64,000 nt of DNA. Origin: Pleodorina starrii (lineage: Eukaryota > Chlorophyta > Chlorophyceae > Chlamydomonadales > Volvocaceae). The stretch is taken from the NCBI GenBank assembly GCA_030267565.1, contig BRXU01000010.1:2476501-2540500 (forward strand). Direction: 5' to 3'. Positions 24,299-33,385 of the stretch are shown in pieces (within the stretch, counting starts at the first letter, position 1; each line of letters starts with the position of its first letter). The notes below the pieces were generated by a model, which was given only the letters and a program-made list of their open reading frames with translations, ran no database searches and was not told where the DNA came from. The position numbers and the translations under genes are program-made.

Positions 24299-24309
24299 GG
24301 CCTTAAGCC
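24299..24309 (-). promoter_or_regulatory. Candidate GGGCTTAAG upstream element of D5
   Basis: Read on the minus strand, GGGGCTTAAGG lies about 60 bp upstream of the D5 ATG. Similar sites lie upstream of the 25074 frame (about 25073-25083) and of the RPB3/RPB11 gene (about 31696-31706), with a weaker version (cacttaaagg) upstream of DNA polymerase near 28650. This is a pattern seen by eye in four places; a promoter role is inferred. Confidence 0.35.
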
Positions 24310-24489
24310 CCTTCTATCAATTCAGCCCCGCCCTTACAGACCTTACACCAGATTTGCATGTTGTTCCAGGGTGTGAACATTGCATCTGGTATTCTTTCAC
24401 TCCAGCAGGCCCACCACCACCACTATGCCCGGCACACACATGCCTCTGGGCGGGGCTGCCACCAGACCGCCCGCTGCCATAGTCCCCAC

Positions 24490-25074
24490 TCATTGCAGCC
24501 CTAGTTTTCTTTTAGCTCCACCATCACAGTCCTTTACCCGTACACCGATGTAGCATTGTGTAGGTTTGCCACACAAACGTACGAGTTTTCTGCCAAACCC
24601 CTTAAGCGTCATACTCGAACTCAGCTGCTTGGAGTCCATTTGACCGCTTACACCGTTCTCAATAGCCCACGTCCGGTACACTGCAAGGAATCGGCTGGTT
24701 GCTTCCTTGGCAGTCTCTTCAATTTCACAGCACGCGCCCAGAAACTCTTGGAACGTATCCTGCTCCCTAAAATACTCGGCACTGGCCTCTTTTACTTGTG
24801 GTGGTGCGTTTCGCTTGAGATCGCGTGATGCGTACCACTTGACCGCGCCGTCCACCAGCCACTTCAGGATGCCCTTCTGGTCCGCTCCCAACCGGGCCTT
24901 CAATGCATCATCTCGACTGGCTGACTGGCTGGCTGACTGACTGGCTGACTGACTGGCTGACTGACTGGCTGACTGACTGGCTGACTGACTGGCTGACTGA
25001 CTGGCTGACTGACTGGCTGACTGACTGACTGCATGTTGCGTACTGGTGCTGCTGGAGGGCAAGTCAACATGCAC
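24490..25074 (-). pseudogene. Detached D5/P4-type helicase C-terminal domain
   Basis: The frame encodes a Ser/Gln repeat (SQSA units) and then ~135 residues typical of the C-terminal end of P4/D5-type primase-helicases: GILKWLVDGAVKWYASRD, EYFREQDTFQEFL, a cysteine pair and a final GFGRKLVRLCG / CYIGVRVK section. No Walker motifs are present. It is therefore a domain cut from a second D5-like helicase; the complete D5 next door has a different C-terminus. The domain frame begins only at a GTG. The nearest upstream ATG (about 25067) is in another frame and reads the same 12-bp repeat as SQPV. It may be a frameshifted remnant or may use a non-ATG start. Confidence 0.72.
24915..25035. repeat. 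12-bp tandem array (ctggctgactga)n
   Basis: About nine to ten copies of the 12-bp unit ctggctgactga. On the minus strand it codes for SQSA or SQPV repeats depending on frame. Its length is a multiple of three per unit, so copy number does not change frame, but the array edges do. A short gtgttggtgt array lies just beyond at 25112-25150. Confidence 0.9.
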
Positions 25075-25174
25075 TTAAGCCCTTTCTCGATAGACGGCTG
25101 TGTGTGTATGTACGTGTGTTGGTGTGTTGGTGTGTTGGTGTGTTGGTGTGCCCCCTGGGCGCACCAAATGCCCA

Positions 25175-28100
25175 TCAAACAGGGGAAACCCGACTGAAAA
25201 ATGATGTGATCTCCCGGTTGCCATTGCGCACGTTATCTATGCGTCTCAGAATAGGGGCAAACAGCAAGTCCTGCACATCTTGCTCCTTGTGCGCCATCAA
25301 CTGCTCGGTTGCCTTTTGTTCGTCACCCTCATTATCGCGCACCAGCCTGGCAAACAGAGCGTCATAGTGGCCGGCCGGCTTGCGGAAGCCGGGCAGTTTC
25401 TCCACCACCGTCGCGTACAACTGCAGCACGGGCCTCATGATCTGGTTGGTGATGTAAAAGTGCGTGTCTGGCTTGAGCCCCTTTGCGCGCACATAGTCTG
25501 GGTGCTCGATCCGGTCGCCCTGCAGCAGCGCCTTGCCGGACGCACGCCCCCGCGTCTGGATATAGACGTATGGTATGCGATCATTCGACTGTGGCTTGTT
25601 TCCCGGGTCGCGCAGGGCCATGCGATCTGCGAGAACCTTGTGGGCAATGCGTGAAGGGTCTTTGTAGTCCGTTCGCAGGCATTTGGTCACCACCAGGTCC
25701 TCCATTGGCGTGCGGCGCTCTTCAAGCTCGATAAGGCAGTCGTGCAGAAACTCCACAGACGCAGCAATGTCCCGCTTGTTGAGCAGCACGTCGATGATGC
25801 CGCCGTACACTCGTTTCACAATGGGCGCATTGTCGCGGCGCTTCAGGACGATGCCCATGCTCTTCTGTGTGTACGACTGGTCATTAGTCCCATACATATT
25901 ACCAACATAGCGCTTCTTGGACAGCAGGATGAAGGGCCAAAAGGTCTTTTCATACTCCAGGCTGTGCGGCGGCTTCAGGTGCTGCTTGAAGGCCCCCTGC
26001 GCCTGCATGGCCACCTGGATGCTTGGCATGATGGCGGTGTGCCCGGCGTGCCCGGCGTGCCCGCCTTTCACGCCGGCCGCCAAGCCGCTCTGCGGAAACA
26101 CACAAAAGAGCGAGTCGGTGTCGCCGTACACAATCTCCGCGGCATAGTGCTCCTCTAAAAACGCCTTGGCCTTGAGGATCATGCGTCGGCCTGTGGCCGT
26201 AGTGCACGCAGCAATGTCCTTCATGTATATGGGGCTGGTGCGCGCGCCGCACTGGCCATACAGGGAGTTGGCCGTAACCTTGTACGCCAGCTGCATGCCG
26301 TCCAGCACCGCCTTGTGAAAGGCGTCCGATACCTGCTCCATCTGTTTGCGGGTGGCCTTGCGCGCGGCCAGCAGCTTTTGCAGGATGCGGGGCATGAGGC
26401 CGATGCCCGCGCCGTCTGTCCCGTCACGGACTGGCTGCGCGTATCTGCACGTCTTCTCGCCAACCTTGACCTTTTCGTCTCCATTGCCCGCGTATATGTC
26501 GTAGCTCACATTCTCGTACACCACGCCCGGTAGGTTGTCGTAGCGGGCATCCAAGACGATGGTGTCATGGCTGAGGTTCTCTGAAATCATGGACGAGGGG
26601 TACAGCGACGCATAGTCAAACACCGACACCGGCTGGTCCGTGTAAATGCCCACCTTGGGCTCCAGAACGATGGCCCCCTCGTACGAATTATCTGCTGCCT
26701 CCGCGGCAGCGGCGTCTGGATCCAGCTCTCCGGCCGCCGGGCGGATCACGGGCACCAAAAAACCCTCATCCTTGGCCTGTTTGAGCACCAAACTGAAGAT
26801 CTTGATGCCCTGCCCGCGCATGAAAATGTAAGACAGCGGCACCAAGCACACGTTCGCCATGCCGATGTTGTTGGCTAGCGTCTCCAACTTGATCAGCAGT
26901 CGGTTGCATAGCTCACAGTCCTGAATGCAATAGGCGGCGATCACGGCGCGGTCCGCATCGCTGCCACGTTGGAGGCGGCAGATGTCAGCGGGGCTCACGT
27001 CATGCTTGTTGCTCTGCAGAAACACCGATGCCACATGGTCCAGCTTTAAGCTGTCCAGCTTGTGATCCCGTTGCACCAGCTTCATCACGTCCAATATCAC
27101 GCGTCCCTCCATATCAATGTAGCGCAACAGGTTGTCGCCCAGGGCCGAGCTTCTCAGCCGCTTCTCACAGTACGTGCTGTTGCGGTCGCGCAACCGGCCG
27201 AGGCGCATGAACGCAGATGCCACGCCCAACTCCATTGCGCGTTCGTGCAGGTACCAAAAGTCAAACCCCATGATATTGTAGCCCGTGATCACATCCGGGT
27301 CGATTTCTTGCACCAGCGACTGGAAGCCGAGAAGCAGCTGAGCCTCCGACTCAAACGTTCGCACCTCTGCGCCTCCACCCACGGCTTCACACCCGCCGAG
27401 CGTCAGAATGACGCGCCGATGCACGCCCTGCTGCTCCCCATAGCGGTGCACCGTGACGCCAACCTGAATGACCGGATCGCCCTTCAGCTCGGGCAGGTGC
27501 AGCGCCTTGAACTTGGCAATCAACGCCTCCACAGTCGCCTCCCGCCCGTCCTTGTGGACTCGCTGCAGCATCGTCGCCATGTCCTCTGCAGCCTCATCCA
27601 ACAGCGCAACGTGGCGTGCGGTGGGGGGCGTCTTGGGATACACCTTGCTCAGCACAGTCCCCCCATCGGCAGCGGCCACCCCGAACGCCGCTTTCAACTC
27701 CAGGGCGATCCGCCGGGTCAGCTCCAGTGCACTGCAGCGGCCCCCTCTGTCCAGCAGGCCGGCAGCCATGTCAGCCAGCTCCTGCGCGGGCTTCCTGTAA
27801 TCCTTTGCCGGAACGGGAAAGTCCCCATGGCTGCTGGTGCACTCAATGTCAAACGCGGCGACTGTGAAGGGGGCGGCAGCGGCAGCGCCCGCATCATCAT
27901 CCTTCGGTCGGACATTGCGCCAGTCTGTCTCGTAGTCAAGCACACTGGGTGAGGCCGCAGGCAGAAGCAGCGTCTTGGCCAAGTGCTTCGCCTCGACGGC
28001 TATCCAGCCGCACGGCTGGATGCCCTGCAGGTGCATGAAGCGGATGAATGGGTCGATGTTTGCCTCGTACACCGCCATCTTGATGCCACGGCCACACGGG

Positions 28101-28597
28101 CCGCCGCTGTGCGCTACCCAACCCGCCTTTGGCATCGGCGCACCCGGCACAGCAATTGGTCGCTCGAGGCGGCTCAATGCCGTCCTGTAGGCGCGCAGCG
28201 TGGAAAAATCGAAGCGCACAAATGCAAAGAGTTCGCCATTGGTGAAACCCCACAAGTCCTTGCGTCGCACGAGCCGTGCCCTCTGCAGGCATGGAGCCAA
28301 ATGCTTTCCCATCACATCACGCACGGCTTGTAACAATGGCTGCACCTGCGCTCTGCCCCAGCCATCGGGAAGGCGCACGTAAAAGTATGGCGTGAATCCA
28401 CGGACGGTGAGGGCCACGCGCTGTCCATCCACGCATGTTCCAAACACCTTGATGGTGTATCGCTCTTTTGCCGCGGGCGCAGACCGTGTGTCGGCGGCGG
28501 CGTCCCCATCATCGTCTTCCTCATCCACGTCATCAGCATCCACCGCGACATCCTCGGCGTGCCATGCAATAGCTTGAAAAACAAGGTCGCCAGGCAT
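25175..28597 (-). CDS. polB: Family B DNA polymerase
   Basis: This is the viral replicative DNA polymerase with proofreading. All the expected motifs are visible in the 1140-residue protein: exonuclease I FDIECTSS near residue 248, exonuclease II ITGYNIMGFDF near 435, exonuclease III YCIQDCELC near 553, polymerase motif A FDYASLYPSS near 659, motif B KVTANSLYGQ near 771, motif C YGDTDS near 822 and KKRYVG near 893. Catalytic aspartates are intact. There is no intein insertion and no intron. An acidic stretch (DADDVDEEDDDGD) lies near residue 20. It starts at an ATG and is divergent from the small plus-strand gene at 28854. Confidence 0.98.
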   Translation of the reverse strand: MPGDLVFQAIAWHAEDVAVDADDVDEEDDDGDAAADTRSAPAAKERYTIKVFGTCVDGQRVALTVRGFTPYFYVRLPDGWGRAQVQPLLQAVRDVMGKHLAPCLQRARLVRRKDLWGFTNGELFAFVRFDFSTLRAYRTALSRLERPIAVPGAPMPKAGWVAHSGGPCGRGIKMAVYEANIDPFIRFMHLQGIQPCGWIAVEAKHLAKTLLLPAASPSVLDYETDWRNVRPKDDDAGAAAAAPFTVAAFDIECTSSHGDFPVPAKDYRKPAQELADMAAGLLDRGGRCSALELTRRIALELKAAFGVAAADGGTVLSKVYPKTPPTARHVALLDEAAEDMATMLQRVHKDGREATVEALIAKFKALHLPELKGDPVIQVGVTVHRYGEQQGVHRRVILTLGGCEAVGGGAEVRTFESEAQLLLGFQSLVQEIDPDVITGYNIMGFDFWYLHERAMELGVASAFMRLGRLRDRNSTYCEKRLRSSALGDNLLRYIDMEGRVILDVMKLVQRDHKLDSLKLDHVASVFLQSNKHDVSPADICRLQRGSDADRAVIAAYCIQDCELCNRLLIKLETLANNIGMANVCLVPLSYIFMRGQGIKIFSLVLKQAKDEGFLVPVIRPAAGELDPDAAAAEAADNSYEGAIVLEPKVGIYTDQPVSVFDYASLYPSSMISENLSHDTIVLDARYDNLPGVVYENVSYDIYAGNGDEKVKVGEKTCRYAQPVRDGTDGAGIGLMPRILQKLLAARKATRKQMEQVSDAFHKAVLDGMQLAYKVTANSLYGQCGARTSPIYMKDIAACTTATGRRMILKAKAFLEEHYAAEIVYGDTDSLFCVFPQSGLAAGVKGGHAGHAGHTAIMPSIQVAMQAQGAFKQHLKPPHSLEYEKTFWPFILLSKKRYVGNMYGTNDQSYTQKSMGIVLKRRDNAPIVKRVYGGIIDVLLNKRDIAASVEFLHDCLIELEERRTPMEDLVVTKCLRTDYKDPSRIAHKVLADRMALRDPGNKPQSNDRIPYVYIQTRGRASGKALLQGDRIEHPDYVRAKGLKPDTHFYITNQIMRPVLQLYATVVEKLPGFRKPAGHYDALFARLVRDNEGDEQKATEQLMAHKEQDVQDLLFAPILRRIDNVRNGNREITSFFSRVSPV

Positions 28598-28853
28598 TGG
28601 TTTGGGGACTAGCTATGCTTGATATAGCAGGCAGAAGCGTGCCTTTAAGTGATGTGGCCCACACACCTCCTGTACAGCGTGGCGTCTTCTCGCCTCGCCT
28701 CGTTCTTTTATATTTGCCACGTTCTGTTTCGGGTTTCACTTTTACCATCCACAGGATCCGGCCTCCCCTCTCGAGGCATAAGTGCGGGGCGCAATCCCCT
28801 CTTATCACCCGACTGCTGCGACCCCACACCGGCTGCTGCTAGGCGCACCGCCC

Positions 28854-29243
28854 ATGTTTCTTCGCCATCTCTACCACCCCCACCAGTGGCGATGGCTGCC
28901 CCTGTACACAAAGGAGTATGCGAGCGCTGGAGGCCGTCAGGTGTTTGTCAACACATTTTGCCGACCCACTCAGCCATGCTCACACTGCATCCACGTGGTA
29001 TATCCCAATGGAGTTGAGGAAACGCGGTACTGGGTCCGACGCGATGACATCACCGCGGACTACATGGCTTCTCACGCGCAGATGGTACATGTCGCCCCGG
29101 ATTGGCGGGCGCACTTTTGTGATGCGGAAGAGGAGGACGATTGCTGCTGCTGCTGCTTTAGCTGTTTCATGCGTACATGCCGAGCATGCCGTGCGGGCCG
29201 TGCGGGCCGTGCGGGCCGCAGTAAGTTGGCATCCAACACGTGA
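28854..29243 (+). CDS. Small hypothetical protein with Cys-rich tail
   Basis: The ~129-residue product is not recognised. It starts MFLRHLYHPHQW and has scattered Cys and Trp. An acidic run (EEEDD) is followed by five consecutive cysteines and CFMRTCRACRAG with a short RAG repeat. The C-terminal cysteines could bind metal or be lipid-modified (inference). It is divergent from DNA polymerase and upstream of the conserved membrane-protein gene. Confidence 0.55.
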   Translation: MFLRHLYHPHQWRWLPLYTKEYASAGGRQVFVNTFCRPTQPCSHCIHVVYPNGVEETRYWVRRDDITADYMASHAQMVHVAPDWRAHFCDAEEEDDCCCCCFSCFMRTCRACRAGRAGRAGRSKLASNT

Positions 29244-29332
29244 GACATTATGGATGAGACAGGACGGTGCCGCACAGAGTGCACACAAGCGAGCAAAAGT
29301 CTTTGCCAGTAGTATCAAGGTGGTCACCCCTC

Positions 29333-29611
29333 ATGCCGCGCAACACCAGCTCCACCGACCCCGCCCCCGTGGCTAACCGGCATCCCATAAACGACGTACT
29401 AGGTTCAAAGACCGGCTCCGTTATCGTGTCTATAATATTTGGCCTGGGCCTAGCAGCGCTGTTCCAGCGCGTCTGCACCGGGAAGCGCTGTCTGGTAGTG
29501 TACGGCCCGAACCGTGAAGAGCTTGAGCGTTATCATTACAAAATTGATGGCGAATGCTACAAGTACAACATCCAAGACATTCCATGCCCAGCACCGAATG
29601 CAGCCCCATGA
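29333..29611 (+). CDS. Small conserved-type membrane protein
   Basis: The 92-residue protein starting MPRNTSSTDP has one clear hydrophobic segment (VIVSIIFGLGLAAL, about residues 30-45), followed by FQRVCTGKRC and a polar tail with GECYKYN. This pattern of one membrane segment, then a cysteine pair and C-Y-x-Y, matches small membrane proteins I associate with several giant virus groups, possibly virion proteins (from memory, unverified). An upstream in-frame ATG at 29267 is possible but gives a less typical N-terminus. The stop lies 6 bp from that of the convergent RNA polymerase gene. Confidence 0.75.
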   Translation: MPRNTSSTDPAPVANRHPINDVLGSKTGSVIVSIIFGLGLAALFQRVCTGKRCLVVYGPNREELERYHYKIDGECYKYNIQDIPCPAPNAAP

Positions 29612-29617
29612 ATATCT

Positions 29618-31582
29618 CTATCTAATGGCTGTCTTTGGTTTGGTCGGCCGGCGCTTGGGCGCCGGCTTGGGCGCCGGCTTGGGCGCCGGATTTGATGCTG
29701 GTTCGGGTACTGGTTCGGGCGGGGCCACACATGTAGTCACAGCCGTTGTTATGGGAGGGCCTTCCATGGCAGTAAGGGCTGTCTTTGGTTTGGTCGGACG
29801 GCTCTTGGGGGCTGGCTCGGGTACTGGCTCGGGTGGGGCCACGCATGTAGTCACATTCGATGCCACGGTTTCATCGCCTGTTGCAGGAGGGCCTTCCATG
29901 GCAGCCATGGCAGCAATGGCAGCAATGGCTGTCTTTGGTTTGGTCGGACGGCGCTTGGGGGCAGGCTTGGATGCTGGCTCGGGTGGAGCAACACTTGTTG
30001 TTGATGTTTCGTCCGTAGGAGGAGCATCCATGGCCGTAACGGTTGTATTTGGTTTTGTCGGACGGCGCCGGGCGGCTGGCTTGGGCGCCGCGGCAGGCAC
30101 TAAAGGCATGGTCACTTCTGCGCCTTTGCCAGTAATGGGCAAGGCTGATGCTAATTCACCCGCATTGAAAGTCACAACAGCAGCTATGGGCCGCGCGGCA
30201 GTGCGTTTGGGCGCCAGATGTGTGGCGCCAGCTGCGCGCATTCCGTGAACACCACCGTCCAGGCCGAGTGAAAATGTTGGCATTGGGGCCATACTGGTGT
30301 CGTCGTCGGTTTCGTCGTCGGTTTCGTCGTCCATTGGCTTGCACGCACTGTCCGCACCGCTGTCAATGGTTGCGGGCTCAGGCGGGGGGTCGACTGTGTC
30401 CCCATCCCAAAAGCCACTCTGGGCTGCAGCGGCAATGAAAGAGGTGCGGAACGCACACAGCTCTTCCCATATCCTGGACAGGGCGCCCCGCACAAAGGCG
30501 CGCGTATCCAGCCCAGCGTGCAATGGTGACAACTCTAGCTTCAAAACCACTTCATCCTTGTGTGTATGCGGCACGGCGTACCCAACATAACTCAGCACGC
30601 CATCGCCGACAGTGTGCGAGTGAGCCTTGTAAATAAGGGCTTGCAGCAGGTTGCCGAGGGTATGGCCCTCACCCTGAAATGTGACAGTCACGGCATTTTG
30701 CTGTTGATCCACGCGCACCAGCTGTGATTCTTCATCGCCCAACTCGTACATGCACCGTTGCACACGCTGCGCCATCGCCTGGACACCCTTTTCAAAGGCC
30801 TGGGTCGGGGTGAGGCTACTCTCACTCTCAAGCTTGAACATGAAACTGTTTGGACAGCCATGTGCATCTCGCAAAATGAAGCGCTGTCTTTCGAGGCAGT
30901 CGAACGTGTTGACGGTGCTCTGCTGCAGGCGCCCATCAACGAGGCGAGCCCGGCGCTCCATGTCTGCTACAGCCTCATCCACTACACACTCGTATGTGCA
31001 CAGGCTGACAGGCGACCAGCGGTAGTGCTCGCTACCCGACCCCATGCGTGCATAAAACTCCACGTCCAGCTCGGCGGCGCCATCGTCAGCGGCTGATGTA
31101 CGACCCCGCTGTAATATGGTAATCAGGGTTGCATAACGAGTGCCATCCGGAGCTCGGAAGCTGGGAAACACACGTTCATGGAAATCCGCGCTGGCCACAG
31201 CACCATCGGGTGCATATATCGTCACATGGTCAGTCGTGATCAGCACGGCGTCGCTTCTGCCATAGCGTGGTGGTGCTGGGTCTGTGCAGCTTGTATTCGC
31301 GTCGACCCGCAGTTCAAAACGGTACTCTGATGGGTGAGGCAAGCCTGGGCCGAGCGGGATGCGCACTGGCAGCAACGATATGCGATGTCGCAATAACTCG
31401 TTATGCAGCGGAGTCTTGTTTGCACGCACGGTGATGTCGCTCACATCAATCCCCGGCACAGACACATCCGCCAGAACGCTTCTCCGCACAGCATTCACGA
31501 CTGCAACGTCCGCCCCGTCAATCCGGAACGTCAGCTTATCTCTCGAATCGCTGTGGAACGCAGAGAAGCATACAGACGCCAT
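29618..31582 (-). CDS. RNA polymerase subunit, RPB3/RPB11 fusion with basic repeat tail
   Basis: This is a component of the viral DNA-directed RNA polymerase. Residues ~1-270 resemble RPB3 (FRIDGADVAVVNAVRR near 18, then ISLLPVRIPLG). A segment near residue 300 is RPB11-like: GEGHTLGNLLQALIYK followed by VGYAVPHTHKDEV. Such fusions are known in mimiviruses and asfarviruses. From about residue 440 to 654 there is an extra tail, acidic at first (DDETDDETDD), then four basic units of the type KRRPTKPKTA separated by Pro/Ala/Glu-rich linkers. The tail is encoded by a degenerate tandem repeat. The ATG at 31582 (MASVCFSAF) is preferred; the frame upstream has only non-ATG starts. Confidence 0.93.
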   Translation of the reverse strand: MASVCFSAFHSDSRDKLTFRIDGADVAVVNAVRRSVLADVSVPGIDVSDITVRANKTPLHNELLRHRISLLPVRIPLGPGLPHPSEYRFELRVDANTSCTDPAPPRYGRSDAVLITTDHVTIYAPDGAVASADFHERVFPSFRAPDGTRYATLITILQRGRTSAADDGAAELDVEFYARMGSGSEHYRWSPVSLCTYECVVDEAVADMERRARLVDGRLQQSTVNTFDCLERQRFILRDAHGCPNSFMFKLESESSLTPTQAFEKGVQAMAQRVQRCMYELGDEESQLVRVDQQQNAVTVTFQGEGHTLGNLLQALIYKAHSHTVGDGVLSYVGYAVPHTHKDEVVLKLELSPLHAGLDTRAFVRGALSRIWEELCAFRTSFIAAAAQSGFWDGDTVDPPPEPATIDSGADSACKPMDDETDDETDDDTSMAPMPTFSLGLDGGVHGMRAAGATHLAPKRTAARPIAAVVTFNAGELASALPITGKGAEVTMPLVPAAAPKPAARRRPTKPNTTVTAMDAPPTDETSTTSVAPPEPASKPAPKRRPTKPKTAIAAIAAMAAMEGPPATGDETVASNVTTCVAPPEPVPEPAPKSRPTKPKTALTAMEGPPITTAVTTCVAPPEPVPEPASNPAPKPAPKPAPKRRPTKPKTAIR

Positions 31583-32265
31583 TGCTTTGCTTTTGTACAG
31601 CAACGGGATGCACGGTTGCCTTTATGTGCCCCGGACTTGCACTCGTGTTGGTTTTCGTGCTGTCAATGTCGTTCGCGAGCACGTAACAAGTCATGCTACC
31701 CTTAAGCCCCTTGGGTTGCAAAGGGGGGCCCAATCCTCTAATCCAAGGGGTGGGTACTGGGCAGCAATCCTGAGATCCCAGCGGGGGTGTCCCTCTTCCG
31801 ATTCTCTAACCAAAGCGGTGTTCCTATCCATATCCTAGGGGCACGCATGAAAAGTCGCATTCCAGTCTTACAGCGATCAAATGAAACGAAACTCAACTTT
31901 GTAAGTTTAGGGTTCCCGGTCCAAACCCTAATCTCTGCCTGCCCAGTACCCGAACCCAATTCCCAATCCTTGCAACCCTCCTACATGCAAGCCCGCTCTT
32001 TTTCCGGGCGGGCGGTCGAATGGTATGATTGCAATGATTGCAATGATTGCAATGATTGCTATGATTGCAATGTTATGTTTGCAATCATTGCAATAGTACG
32101 TAATCTCTATACCCGAGTATTACCGCATTTTGCTCCATGCTTATTCAGGCTACCTTTTACGCCTTTTACATTTTACGACCTTTCCAACCATTGTGATAAA
32201 TACCCTTTCTTGCAAACAATTCCTATAAACCTGTTGACGTATTCTCAACACATTAGGCGACCCAT

Positions 32266-32335
32266 CGGGCTACCTTACGGCCTACCTTACGGCCTACCTT
32301 ACGGCCTACCTTACGGCCTACCTTACGGCCTATCC
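32266..32335. repeat. 11-bp tandem repeat (cttacggccta)n
   Basis: About six copies of ccttacggcctac follow one another, with slight variation at the ends. No coding role is apparent. Confidence 0.85.
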
Positions 32336-32397
32336 TCGACGGACCAAATAGATAGACTAAGGTGCGTGACCGCTGCTCGTCTAAACCATTCTATTCA

Positions 32398-33250
32398 ACG
32401 TAAGTTCTGGAATTGTTGGGCGCGCGTTGCACGGATCCTCACATCCAGGAAGACCCGACTGGTGAATGGCGACTGAGCCAAGTTGTCAAACAGGCATTCA
32501 AAACAGCAAACGGTGTAATGTATTGAATTGCTTACATCAATTGCTGGGCTTGGTGCTCGTTTGGAGGGCGTGCGCGAAAACGGGCCTCCGAACGGTGGCG
32601 ATTGCTCGCAAGCGCTTTTGCCATGTTCGAGCCATAGTTGCCATTTTACACTTGACATACTTTGATGTGCCGTGTGCTTTCGACTTGCAGGCAAGTCGGC
32701 CGGGACAAGTCGCCATCTGTGAACCCCTAAGTCGGCAATCTGTGAACAAACAACCTGCTGGCCGGCAAGACGTATTCCTACGAACGCTATTCTGCGACAA
32801 CAGTCTGATACATTGATTATCAACGTAAGTTCTGGCTGATCGGGCGGGTTTGGGCTTGCCATACGGATTCTCGCATCCAGACAGCAATTGGCGAGCAGCA
32901 GCTCGGTCGATCGCATGCTTTCTATTAGGTAACCCAAGTGCTGATTTTGGGATGTAGGCGTGACGGTGTGCGTGATGGCGTGCGTGGCAGTGTGCGTGAT
33001 GGCGTGCGGCTCAGCAGGCCTCGGAAAGGCGACGCGGCCTGCAGAAAGCACGTCTCGCATGCGCGTTTTAAGCCCAATGCTAAAAGCGGTGCATCTGCTT
33101 CTGGATTCTGGCTATCGACTTGCATGTAGGTCGGCCATCAGCTCGCAAGTCGCAAGTCGCAAGTCGGCAATCAGCCAACCCAGGGCAAGTCGGCATTCTG
33201 CGAACATATGGCTGACTGGCAAGGTGTATTGCATACGATACCGTTCTAGT
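32398..33250. repeat. Degenerate ~420-bp tandem duplication with intron-like ends
   Basis: The two halves share cgtaagttctgg (32398, 32821), a catccag 50-55 bp later, aagtcggcaatc and tctgcgaac-type stretches, and a gcaag(a/g)(c/t)gtatt segment near the end. Identity is low outside these landmarks. It may be a duplicated, decayed exon-intron unit of the following gene. Confidence 0.5.
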
Positions 33251-33385
33251 CCCTACAGATCGTTTGTGTGCCTGTGTGTGCCTGTGTGTGCCTGTGTGGC
33301 AAGGACCCTCCAGGATTGGTGATTTTGCCGACTGGTTGCACGGGCAACAAGTGAGGTACCATGTGTTGCACAACCCTGACTGCAG

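Larger units (their letters stand above)
31583..33385. other. 1.8-kb region without a convincing gene
   Basis: No open frame here looks like a protein of known type. The region contains a 10-bp attgcaatg repeat near 32028-32075, an 11-bp cttacggccta tandem array near 32266-32335, and a degenerate duplication of about 420 bp (32398-32820 against 32821-33250). Each duplicate starts with cgtaagttctgg and a catccag about 50 bp later, resembling a short intron. It may be the regulatory or 5' untranslated region of the spliced gene that follows. Confidence 0.55.
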